Translations under genes and position numbers: made by a program
Notes under the pieces: model-generated
What the model was told of the DNA's origin: nothing
Databases searched by the model: none
What the model saw: only the letters and a program-made list of their open reading frames with translations
Part shown: positions 1 to 5,613 of the stretch, one piece after another
Layout: each line of letters opens with the position of its first letter
Numbering within the stretch: the first letter of the stretch is position 1
Assembly: GCA_910586775.1 (NCBI GenBank)
Contig: CAJUJN010000133.1
Coordinates: 1 to 6,363 of the forward strand
Length of the DNA stretch: 6,363 nt
Source of the DNA: an uncultured Acetatifactor sp.
GTDB taxonomy: Bacteria > Bacillota > Clostridia > Lachnospirales > Lachnospiraceae
Reading direction: 5' to 3'

Positions 1-55
1 ACAACAGTCTATACCATCGGTTTCTTTCAGTCAAGCCGACGTGTGAACAGTAACC

Positions 56-73
56 AGAAGTGGCTTCTTTTTT
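56..73 (+). terminator. Possible intrinsic terminator of an upstream gene
   Basis: AGAAG (56-60) and CTTCT (64-68) form a short 5-bp stem around TGG, and a T run continues to position 73. An alternative longer-range stem pairs AAGCC (33-37) with GGCTT (62-66) in front of the same T run. The stems are short, so this is only a plausible end for a gene lying left of the window. No coding region in 1-160 is convincing. Confidence 0.35.
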
Positions 74-93
74 AGATCGGCGGAGTCTCTGAC

Positions 94-122
94 TTGTTAA
101 TTCAGACAGGGAATGGTAAAAT
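94..122 (+). promoter_or_regulatory. Promoter of the double-HTH regulator gene
   Basis: A -35 box TTGTTA (94-99) and a -10 box TAAAAT (117-122) are separated by exactly 17 bp. The -10 is preceded by TGG (114-116), giving an extended -10. The predicted transcript starts near 129, leaving a leader of about 32 nt before the ATG at 161. An imperfect palindrome with arms TCTGA (88-92) and TCAGA (102-106) overlaps the -35 box and could be an operator, for example for autoregulation (inference). Confidence 0.6.
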
Positions 123-160
123 AGGGAAAGGGGGAGTACAGAAGAAACAGGGGGAATTTC

Positions 161-2098
161 ATGGTTTACAGAACGGACAGGGAGGCTTTCGGAGCATATA
201 TAAGCACCCTGCGGGAGAAAAGGGAATATCCACTGGAGCAGGTCTGCGAGGGACTGTGCACGGCGCAGAGGCTGTTTCAGCTGGAGACAGGGAAGCAGTC
301 TGCAGGCAAGCTGCTGCAGGATGCTATTCTGGAGAGACTGGGGGTGGGAGCGGAAGATTACGAGCACTATCTGCATTACAGGGAGTATGACCAGTGGGAG
401 ATGCGGCAGCGGATTCTGTACCGGATATCCTGCGGGAGGGCGGCCTGGGCAAAGGAGCTGCTGGCGGAATACTGCAGCCTGTACGGAGGAGACTGTAAAG
501 GCTGCAAAGCGGTGGGGGACCGCCTTGAAAGGCAGTTCTATCTCAGCATGTGGGCACAGATCAGGTGCATGGAAGGGGCAGAGGAAGCAGAGATGCGTGC
601 CGTTCTGGAAGAGGCGGTGCGGCTCACCGTGCCCGGGCTGTGGGCGAAGCCGCTTCAGGGAAGGGTGCTGTCCCTGAAGGAGTGGAACCTGATACTGGAA
701 GCGGAGAAATACAGGGAAGGCGGCGGGGAGGAAAGCCATTACCGGGAGATTCTGGCCTGCCTGGAGGCTGCCGTCATGGATACTGTCGGCATGGCAAAGA
801 TTTATCCCAAGGCAGTCTGTTTGCTGTGCGGATGCATCAGGCAGAAAGACGAGGCTGCGGAAACTGAGCTTTTTGATTATTGCAATCGTGCCGTGGAGAT
901 TTTGCGGAATGCCTCCAGGATGTACTATCTATGGGAACTTCTGGATTTGCGGGAGCAGTATCTGGAGCGCAGGACGGGGAACAGACCGGAGGAGAGATTG
1001 CGGAATGGGAATCGTGCGGGGGAAAACGGTTGTTCCGAAAAAACGGATTTTGCAGGAATACATGCTGAAAATGCAGAATGGAAGAGAGTATTGGAAGACG
1101 TATATGCGGATTACGGAATACAGAAGGAGACTTTTCATTATTGTTACCTCTACCTGGAGAAAGGAGTGTCCTGCATTGGCGATGTGATCCGGGCACGGCG
1201 CAGGATGCTGGGCATAAGGGCAGAGGAATTGTGCCGGGGAATCTGTGATATCAAAACCCTGCGGCGGCTGGAAAACCGAAAGCGGGCGACCCAGAGGGCC
1301 ATTGTGGAGCAATTGTTTGAACGTCTGGGCCTGCCCGGGGAGATGACCAGGACGGAATTGGTCACGGAGAGTCCGGAGGCCAGACAGATGATGGAGACGC
1401 TGCGGCATTATGAAAACGAGCGCCAGACCGAGAAAGCAGGGATGCTTCTGGCCGAAATCAAGCGGTTGGTAACAACGGAAATACGGTGCAATCAGCAGGC
1501 TTTGATGCGGAAGGAGATAAATCTGCGGAAGGGCAGGGGAGAGATTACCGGGGAAGAATACTTCAGACAGATGCGCACTGCTTTAGAGCTGACCCTTCCG
1601 TTTGACACATTCCTGAGGGAAGGTGAAAAGTATTTAACGTACGAGGAACAGGCATGTATTCAAAATATGATGCAGGTGATGGGCAGAGAAGAGGGCGAAT
1701 TTAAACTCTGCATGAAACGCTTTGAAGAGATGTATCGTCCTGTAGCGGAGGGGGAGTTGTTGGGAACAGTGAGCGGGATCTACGGGCTTATTATGGGATA
1801 TATCGCAAGTGAACTGGGAAATAGCGGAGAACTTGACCAGGCGGATTGGTATAGTGGAATTCTGCTTAGAGAGGAATTGCGTTCCCGCCGCCTGGGTGCG
1901 CTGGCTGCGAGCCTGTATGACCGCTGGTGGAACTATGCGGAACGGAAACGCAAAGGAATAACCACAGGCAGGATATTGGATAGAGAGAAAGAACTTGCAA
2001 AATGTATCCTGCTCAGCAATTTGGCACATCAAAAATATTATGAATCAATTTACCAGGAAAAGCTGGAGCAGGAAAGGAACGTAGAGAACCGGGATTAA
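161..2098 (+). CDS. Tandem-duplicated HTH plus TPR-like transcriptional regulator (RRNPP-like, putative)
   Basis: This 645-aa soluble protein has no signal peptide or membrane segment and probably acts as a cytoplasmic DNA-binding regulator. It contains two copies of one module. An XRE-type helix-turn-helix-like segment at residues 10-71 is followed by amphipathic helices resembling TPR repeats (about 75-270). A polar linker (about 270-310) leads to a second HTH-like segment (339-400) and more helical repeats (about 405-640). The two HTH segments align without gaps at an offset of 329 residues and share a C-x-G-[LI]-C pattern, a following L-x2-LE and an ERLG ending. The ATG at 161 follows a G-rich Shine-Dalgarno (149-155) at 5-6 nt. 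The gene converges with a small exported-peptide gene and overlaps it by 4 bp. Known RRNPP receptors (Rgg, PlcR, PrgX) usually carry a single HTH and bind exported peptides; a peptide-receptor role here is inferred from architecture and neighbour. It could instead be an ordinary XRE regulator with helical repeats. Confidence 0.8.
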   Translation: MVYRTDREAFGAYISTLREKREYPLEQVCEGLCTAQRLFQLETGKQSAGKLLQDAILERLGVGAEDYEHYLHYREYDQWEMRQRILYRISCGRAAWAKELLAEYCSLYGGDCKGCKAVGDRLERQFYLSMWAQIRCMEGAEEAEMRAVLEEAVRLTVPGLWAKPLQGRVLSLKEWNLILEAEKYREGGGEESHYREILACLEAAVMDTVGMAKIYPKAVCLLCGCIRQKDEAAETELFDYCNRAVEILRNASRMYYLWELLDLREQYLERRTGNRPEERLRNGNRAGENGCSEKTDFAGIHAENAEWKRVLEDVYADYGIQKETFHYCYLYLEKGVSCIGDVIRARRRMLGIRAEELCRGICDIKTLRRLENRKRATQRAIVEQLFERLGLPGEMTRTELVTESPEARQMMETLRHYENERQTEKAGMLLAEIKRLVTTEIRCNQQALMRKEINLRKGRGEITGEEYFRQMRTALELTLPFDTFLREGEKYLTYEEQACIQNMMQVMGREEGEFKLCMKRFEEMYRPVAEGELLGTVSGIYGLIMGYIASELGNSGELDQADWYSGILLREELRSRRLGALAASLYDRWWNYAERKRKGITTGRILDREKELAKCILLSNLAHQKYYESIYQEKLEQERNVENRD

Positions 2099-2331
2099 TC
2101 TCTTTTATCGACTTGGGGAGGCAGATCGTTCATAGGAGCAATCCCCGGTTCTTTTCCGGACTCCCATTCTCCGTCCTTATCCGGAATCTCCACGGTAACG
2201 CCGGGTTTATCGCCATTATTGTTTCCTCCCGGTGCAGGAGTCCCGGCAAAGGGCAATCCGGTAAGGATTACGGCGCATAACGCCAGGGCAGCAGTGGAAT
2301 GCAGCATGTGTTTTACAAGTTGTTTTTTCAT
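2095..2331 (-). CDS. Small Sec-exported peptide precursor (candidate pheromone propeptide)
   Basis: The 78-aa product starts with a positively charged end (MKKQLVKH), then a hydrophobic stretch (about residues 10-30) and a likely signal-peptidase region around LPFAG or GTPAPGG. A hydrophilic Gly/Pro/Asn/Asp/Glu-rich tail of about 45 residues ends in NDLPPQVDKRD. There is no lipobox and no cysteine in the tail. The start is set by AAGGAGG (complement of 2341-2347), 9 nt upstream of the ATG. The gene converges with the double-HTH regulator: the TAA stops lie in the shared palindrome TTAA (2095-2098). It has its own promoter and a structured leader of about 113 nt. Size, export signal and position beside an HTH-TPR regulator fit an RRNPP-type pheromone precursor, in which a short C-terminal piece is released outside the cell and re-imported. 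The family is not recognised and the pheromone role is inference. It could instead be an unrelated small secreted protein. Confidence 0.7.
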   Translation of the reverse strand: MKKQLVKHMLHSTAALALCAVILTGLPFAGTPAPGGNNNGDKPGVTVEIPDKDGEWESGKEPGIAPMNDLPPQVDKRD

Positions 2332-2371
2332 GTGTGAATTCCTCCTTTTACAGGCAAAAGTTGATTGTGAG

Positions 2372-2442
2372 GAGAGCCATATTCGGGATATCTTTTTCTT
2401 TTGTAAAGTAAGGTATATCTATCTGTTCCGGATATGACTCTC
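2372..2442 (-). promoter_or_regulatory. Long hairpin at the 5' end of the peptide mRNA leader
   Basis: Arms at 2372-2386 and 2428-2442 are complementary at 13 of 15 positions; in the minus-strand RNA one of the two exceptions becomes a wobble pair. The 41-nt loop carries an inner GATAT/ATATC pairing (2387-2391 with 2415-2419). The outer arm begins 1-2 nt after the predicted transcription start, so the mRNA would open with this structure. The 3' arm includes part of a CTCCT segment complementary to AGGAG of the peptide Shine-Dalgarno. Possible roles are mRNA stabilisation, translational control or a protein-binding site. On the plus strand the same structure is followed by T-rich DNA and might end transcripts reading through from the regulator gene. 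Confidence 0.45.
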
Positions 2443-2450
2443 TTGTTCTT

Positions 2451-2479
2451 ATTATATATTGGCTGTATCTGTAAAACAA
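2451..2479 (-). promoter_or_regulatory. Promoter of the exported-peptide gene
   Basis: On the minus strand a perfect TATAAT (complement of 2451-2456) lies 17 bp downstream of TTGTTT (complement of 2474-2479). The predicted start is near 2443-2444, giving a leader of about 113 nt to the ATG at 2331. The -35 box abuts the left arm of the inverted repeat at 2480-2516. A better-looking -35 hexamer, TTTACA (complement of 2470-2475), is only 13 bp from the -10 and is less likely to be used. Confidence 0.6.
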
Positions 2480-2522
2480 GGGACAGAGTGCTTTAAATTT
2501 TCAAGTACTCTGTCCCTTTACA
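2470..2522. repeat. Inverted repeat between divergent promoters (candidate shared operator)
   Basis: The arms GGGACAGAGTGCTT (2480-2493) and AAGTACTCTGTCCC (2503-2516) are complementary at 13 of 14 positions, the exception being a G/T wobble, around a 9-bp AT-rich centre. TGTAAA (2470-2475) and TTTACA (2517-2522) extend the symmetry after a 4-nt bulge on the left. The repeat fills exactly the space between the -35 boxes of the leftward and rightward promoters, so a dimeric regulator bound here could act on both (inference). Alternatively the RNA form could be a terminator: the plus-strand tail has only three Ts and the minus-strand tail reads TTGTTTT, so it is not a strong one. Confidence 0.65.
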
Positions 2523-2545
2523 GGGATGCGGGCGGATGGTATTAT
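2517..2545 (+). promoter_or_regulatory. Promoter of the secreted SH3-like protein gene
   Basis: A -35 box TTTACA (2517-2522) and a -10 box TATTAT (2540-2545) are separated by 17 bp. The predicted start is near 2552, giving a leader of about 41 nt that contains a small CAGGCCTG palindrome (2554-2561). The -35 box touches the right arm of the inverted repeat at 2480-2516, the usual position for an activator or a steric repressor. Confidence 0.6.
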
Positions 2546-2592
2546 AAATACAACAGGCCTGTAATAACATAATGAAACGAGGAGAATGTATA

Positions 2593-2910
2593 ATGAAGAA
2601 GAGAATGGCATGTTTATTTGTCGGTTTTGCATTGGCATTAATTGTGTTTGCTCCCGCGTCGGAGTTGCGGGTTGAAGCCGCCGCGAAATCTGCAAATACA
2701 ACTGAAACGAGATATATCAGGGGAGATGGTGTCCGCTTGAGGAAAGAAGGATGGACCGGCGGCACAGTCCTGGAACTTATGTATGACGGAGAGCAAATCA
2801 AATATTATCCGTATGTTTTTGGAAGCGACCCGGAATATAATTATATGCAAAGAAATCAGACTGGTACATATGGTTATGTAGACCATCACTATACAAGAAT
2901 GACGAAATGA
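2593..2910 (+). CDS. Small secreted protein with a degenerate bacterial SH3-like domain
   Basis: The 105-aa product has a Sec signal peptide: MKKR, a hydrophobic core at about residues 5-21, and a likely cleavage near VEAAA (27-31). The mature part (about 75 aa) resembles one bacterial SH3 domain. It has a GVRLR strand (46-50) followed by a TGGTVLEL turn and strand (55-62), then DGEQIKYY (65-72), and ends with the typical TGTYGYV (90-96) before a final aromatic HHY. Such domains usually bind cell-wall peptides or other surface ligands; there is no catalytic domain, so a free binding or inhibitor-like role is possible. GAGGAG (2579-2584) lies 8 nt before ATG 2593. The in-frame ATG at 2572 lacks a ribosome binding site and is not preferred. 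The promoter is divergent from the peptide gene across a shared palindrome, which suggests co-regulation with the peptide (inference). Confidence 0.7.
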   Translation: MKKRMACLFVGFALALIVFAPASELRVEAAAKSANTTETRYIRGDGVRLRKEGWTGGTVLELMYDGEQIKYYPYVFGSDPEYNYMQRNQTGTYGYVDHHYTRMTK

Positions 2911-2927
2911 AGGTAAAGTAAAGAGAC

Positions 2928-2951
2928 GAGGGGCTGCGATTGTGGCCCCTC
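2928..2951 (+). terminator. Stem-loop between the SH3-like gene and the lipoprotein gene
   Basis: GAGGGGC (2928-2934) pairs perfectly with GCCCCTC (2945-2951) around a 10-nt loop. Only TTT follows before the AGGAGG (2956-2961) of the next gene. It is therefore a weak or partial terminator or an mRNA-processing hairpin that may let some transcription continue into the lipoprotein genes. I see no clear separate promoter in the 57-nt gap. Confidence 0.45.
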
Positions 2952-2967
2952 TTTCAGGAGGGCGATT

Positions 2968-4140
2968 ATGAAAAAGAAAAGGATTGTAAATTTAGCGCTG
3001 GCTTTTGCGGCAGCGTATTTTTTAACCGGCTGCGGAAATCCCGGGTCGGAGGTGGGGACGGTACAGGATGCCGGGCCTGGGGAGGAAACAGTACAGAACG
3101 CCGGGGCGGGAGAGGAAACAGTACAGAATCCCGGGTCCGGGGAGGAGGCGGTCCAGAATCCCACATCCGGGGAGGAAGCCCCGGCTCCGGATTCTTCTGG
3201 TGGGGAAATGGGTTCTGACATAGAAGCGGGCTTCGGCGGAGAGGCGGAGGGAGAAATGCCGTTTGCGGCAGGCACGGAGGTATCCGACCAAAAGGTAACC
3301 GTTTCCTACACCGGGGAGCCCTTTCAAAAGTCTGTATTTGCCGTGGGAAGTGAAACACTCTATATCTGCGGCGAGAAGGAGGACGGGAATTACTTTCTTG
3401 GATACATGGGGAAGGAAGAGGATGTTTTCCGGGAAATGGATGCGGAACTGAAAGAAGGGATGAGCGTCTTAAATATGGCCGGGGACAGGCAGGGGCGCTG
3501 CCATATTCTGTGGATGAGCGTGGAGAAGGTGCAGATAGACAATCAGGAGCTGAACAGCCTTACCTTTGAAAGCAGCATTATTACGGTTGTGGACAGCCAG
3601 GGGAAGGTGGAAAAAGAAATCGATATATCCGATATTTTTGCCGGGGAGCAGTGGAGGCCCTTCTGCTTTGCCGTGGACGATGCCGGAAATTATTACCTTG
3701 AGAAGGAGAACAAGCTGGTCAGGATTCTCCCGGATGGGAGGCATGGGGAAGAATTTGCCAGTGAAGGCTGGATAGACGGCATCGGAACCGGAAAGTCAGG
3801 GAGTGTTTACTGTACCGTGGAAAAAGAGGACGGAACCATAGCATTGGAAAAGCTGGAAGAGGATGGCATCCGCCCCTGGATGGAGGGATTGCCGGAGTCG
3901 AATGCGATTTATGCGGGCATCTACCCGGGGACGGATTCGGAATTGCTGCTGATCAATAAGGAAAGCGGCATTTTTGCGGTTTATGACGGCGGCAGCATCG
4001 AAACCAGGGTATCCAGGACGGAACTGCCGGTGACGGGAGAAGCGATGGGTGGCTATGGCATCCTTGCGGACGGCAGGGCATGTATCCTGAGCCAGGAGCC
4101 GGAAAAAACAGTCTTCTACTATATTCCGGCAGGAAAATAG
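2968..4140 (+). CDS. Lipoprotein with tandem-repeat stalk and beta-propeller-like body
   Basis: The 390-aa protein begins MKKKRIV, has a short hydrophobic core and the lipobox L-T-G-C with Cys22, so it should be anchored on the outer face of the membrane. Residues 24-70 are Gly/Glu/Pro-rich repeats of about 10 residues (pattern xVQNxGxGEE), followed by an acidic linker to about residue 105. The rest (about 105-390) shows recurring short beta motifs such as VGSETLYICG, DDAGNYYLE, KSGSVYCTVE, GIFAVYDGG and ADGRACIL, as in a propeller of roughly six blades. No catalytic motif is recognised. AGGAGG at 2956-2961 lies 6 nt before the ATG. The next gene encodes a solute-binding lipoprotein. From memory of the family, similar propeller and binding-protein segments occur fused in single Lachnospiraceae lipoproteins, so the two probably cooperate (inference). 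The exact ligand is unknown. Confidence 0.7.
   Translation: MKKKRIVNLALAFAAAYFLTGCGNPGSEVGTVQDAGPGEETVQNAGAGEETVQNPGSGEEAVQNPTSGEEAPAPDSSGGEMGSDIEAGFGGEAEGEMPFAAGTEVSDQKVTVSYTGEPFQKSVFAVGSETLYICGEKEDGNYFLGYMGKEEDVFREMDAELKEGMSVLNMAGDRQGRCHILWMSVEKVQIDNQELNSLTFESSIITVVDSQGKVEKEIDISDIFAGEQWRPFCFAVDDAGNYYLEKENKLVRILPDGRHGEEFASEGWIDGIGTGKSGSVYCTVEKEDGTIALEKLEEDGIRPWMEGLPESNAIYAGIYPGTDSELLLINKESGIFAVYDGGSIETRVSRTELPVTGEAMGGYGILADGRACILSQEPEKTVFYYIPAGK
3037..3177 (+). repeat. 30-bp tandem repeats encoding the lipoprotein stalk
   Basis: Four consecutive 30-bp units occupy 3058-3177 and encode TVQDAGPGEE, TVQNAGAGEE, TVQNPGSGEE and AVQNPTSGEE. A degenerate partial unit (NPGSEVG) precedes them at about 3037-3057. 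The unit length is a multiple of three, so gain or loss by slippage would change stalk length without breaking the frame. Confidence 0.85.
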
Positions 4141-4141
4141 T

Positions 4142-4198
4142 GGGGTGTGCGGGGGAGACGCGGAACGATAAAACAGCGTCTGCCCCGCACAGCGCCCC
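4142..4198 (+). promoter_or_regulatory. Strong intergenic hairpin after the propeller lipoprotein gene
   Basis: GTGCGGGGGAGACGC (4147-4161) pairs with GCGTCTGCCCCGCAC (4176-4190) with a single G/G mismatch and a 14-nt loop. The stem is extended by T4146-A4191 and, across a bulge, by GGGG (4142-4145) with CCCC (4195-4198). It starts 1 nt after the TAG stop of the upstream gene. There is no T tract, so it is not a classic terminator; an mRNA-stabilising or processing element between the two lipoprotein genes is more likely. Confidence 0.55.
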
Positions 4199-4284
4199 AG
4201 AGGATTTACGGACGCATTGTTTTAGCGGCCGGAAATTCTCTGCCCATGCCTGGGTGGTGTGCGGGGCAGATACGGAACTATAAT
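4144..4284 (+). repeat. Imperfect direct repeat pair in the lipoprotein intergenic leader
   Basis: Two 29-bp copies at 4144-4172 and 4256-4284 match at 24 of 29 positions and are 112 bp apart. The inverted segment 4178-4190 lies between them and is complementary to the core of either copy (4147-4159 or 4259-4271), so two mutually exclusive hairpins are possible. The second copy ends directly at the AGGAGG of the solute-binding protein gene. The remaining DNA between the copies carries no recognised gene. Confidence 0.65.
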
Positions 4285-4299
4285 AGGAGGCGGAAAGAC

Positions 4300-5613
4300 A
4301 TGAAGAGGACACTGCTGGCACTTTTGATACTGGTGACGGCGCTGGCCGCCTGCGGCAGGGACGGGGAGGGGCAGGAAGAAGGGCAGGCGGAGGTTCTGGT
4401 TCTGGCGGCCTTTGACCAGAGCTCCTATCTGCGCAGGCAGGTGGAACTGTACAATCAGTCCCAGGATGACTTTCAAATTGAAATACAACAATACGAAAGG
4501 TCTGAGATACCGGAGGAAGACGGCGTGCTCCGGCTGCAGCGGGAAATCGTGTCGGGAAACGGGCCGGACCTGATTGATTTCGGAAACGGGTACACCACCA
4601 GCGATATTGTGGGGAAATATACGGAGGATTTGTACGCTTATCTGGGGGAGGAGGGCAGGAAGGCCTGTTTTGACAATATCCTGACAGCGTTTTCCTATCA
4701 GGAGGGCCTGTATGCCGTCCCCCTGGGTTTTCTGCTGAAAAGCTTCGCGGGAAGGACGGAGAACCTGGGAGGCAGGAGCAGCTGGACCATCGGGGAGATG
4801 ATGGAATGCTTCCAAGGGCAGGAAAAGGAGCGGCTGCTGTACCCGGGAGCCTTCAAACTGGATGTATTCTCCACGATTCTCACCGGCAGCATGGAATATT
4901 ACATAGACTGGGAGACCGGGGAATGTACCTTTGACGGGGAGGAATTCCGGGCGGTGCTGGAATTCTGCAACGGCTTTTCCGACCGCCTGGACATGGAGCC
5001 GGATTTTTCCATAAAGAAGGCCTTTCTGGAGGACGAGGCGCTGCTGCTGCCTGTGAGGATAGGCACCGTCTACGATATCTGCGAGGAGGAGCTGATTTTT
5101 GACGGGCATGAGGTTACCTTTATCGGGTTTCCGGCGGCGGGAGGCAGCGGGACCATGATAGAATCCTGCGGCCCGGTGCTGGCGGTCAGCAGCGGCAGCA
5201 GGCATAAGGAGGCCGCATGGGAATTTATCCGCCGGTGCCTGGACGGGCCGGCCCAGAGAGAACTGCCCTCCGGCTTTCCGGTGTGCCGCAGTGTCCTGGA
5301 GGAGCGGCTTGAAGACGCCATGGAAACGGAATATGAGACGGATGAAAACGGCAGGGAGCAACCGGTTGTGAAGCACCGGGTACTTTTTGAGGGGGAGGAG
5401 CCGGTGGATATTTACAGCATCACACAGGAGCAGGCGGACCGGCTGCTTGCATTGCTGGAGGGCGCCCGGCACTGCAGCCAGACGGATAATAAAATCTACC
5501 GGATTTTCCTGGATGAGGCAGGAAGTTATTTCAGCGGGGACAAGAGCCTGGAGGAAACGGCGGACGTCATCCAGGCAAGGGTGTCCATGTATGTGGCGGA
5601 GAAGATAAAGTAG
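4300..5613 (+). CDS. Extracellular solute-binding lipoprotein (ABC-type, family 1-like)
   Basis: The 437-aa product starts MKRTLLALL and has lipobox L-A-A-C with Cys18, so it is a membrane-anchored substrate-binding protein. The body reads as a two-lobe family-1 type binding protein: a first strand VLVLAAFDQ (about residues 30-38), the NGPDLIDF segment, a YAVPLGF hinge-like segment, the GPVLAVSSGS and AAWEFI segments, and the usual C-terminal helices with YFSGDKSLEETADVIQARV. Length is normal for the family, whose members often bind sugars or oligosaccharides; the ligand cannot be read from sequence. I chose ATG 4300, preceded by AGGAGG (4285-4290) at 9 nt, over the in-frame upstream GTG at 4147, because only 4300 puts a lipoprotein signal at the N-terminus. 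No permease or ATPase gene is in view, so it is an orphan here. It follows the propeller lipoprotein on the same strand after a 159-nt structured leader. Confidence 0.85.
   Translation: MKRTLLALLILVTALAACGRDGEGQEEGQAEVLVLAAFDQSSYLRRQVELYNQSQDDFQIEIQQYERSEIPEEDGVLRLQREIVSGNGPDLIDFGNGYTTSDIVGKYTEDLYAYLGEEGRKACFDNILTAFSYQEGLYAVPLGFLLKSFAGRTENLGGRSSWTIGEMMECFQGQEKERLLYPGAFKLDVFSTILTGSMEYYIDWETGECTFDGEEFRAVLEFCNGFSDRLDMEPDFSIKKAFLEDEALLLPVRIGTVYDICEEELIFDGHEVTFIGFPAAGGSGTMIESCGPVLAVSSGSRHKEAAWEFIRRCLDGPAQRELPSGFPVCRSVLEERLEDAMETEYETDENGREQPVVKHRVLFEGEEPVDIYSITQEQADRLLALLEGARHCSQTDNKIYRIFLDEAGSYFSGDKSLEETADVIQARVSMYVAEKIK

Noticed and set aside
94..390. Short plus-strand frame overlapping the start of the regulator gene
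   Set aside because: Gly-rich shadow frame without a ribosome binding site; its start coincides with the -35 box of the regulator promoter.
2572..2592. Upstream ATG start for the SH3-like protein
   Set aside because: No Shine-Dalgarno is present before 2572, whereas GAGGAG is well placed for 2593, which also gives a normal signal peptide.
3058..3177. CRISPR-like or other spaced repeat array
   Set aside because: The repeats are directly contiguous, 30 bp long and in frame with protein-coding repeats; there are no spacers.
4279..4284. Perfect TATAAT just before the solute-binding gene
   Set aside because: Transcription would start at about 4291, after the Shine-Dalgarno, and no suitable -35 precedes it; it is part of the second repeat copy.
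4147..4299. N-terminal extension of the solute-binding protein from GTG 4147
   Set aside because: It would bury the lipoprotein signal 51 residues inside the protein; the extension is Arg-rich, coincides with repeat DNA, and lacks a proper Shine-Dalgarno, while ATG 4300 has AGGAGG.
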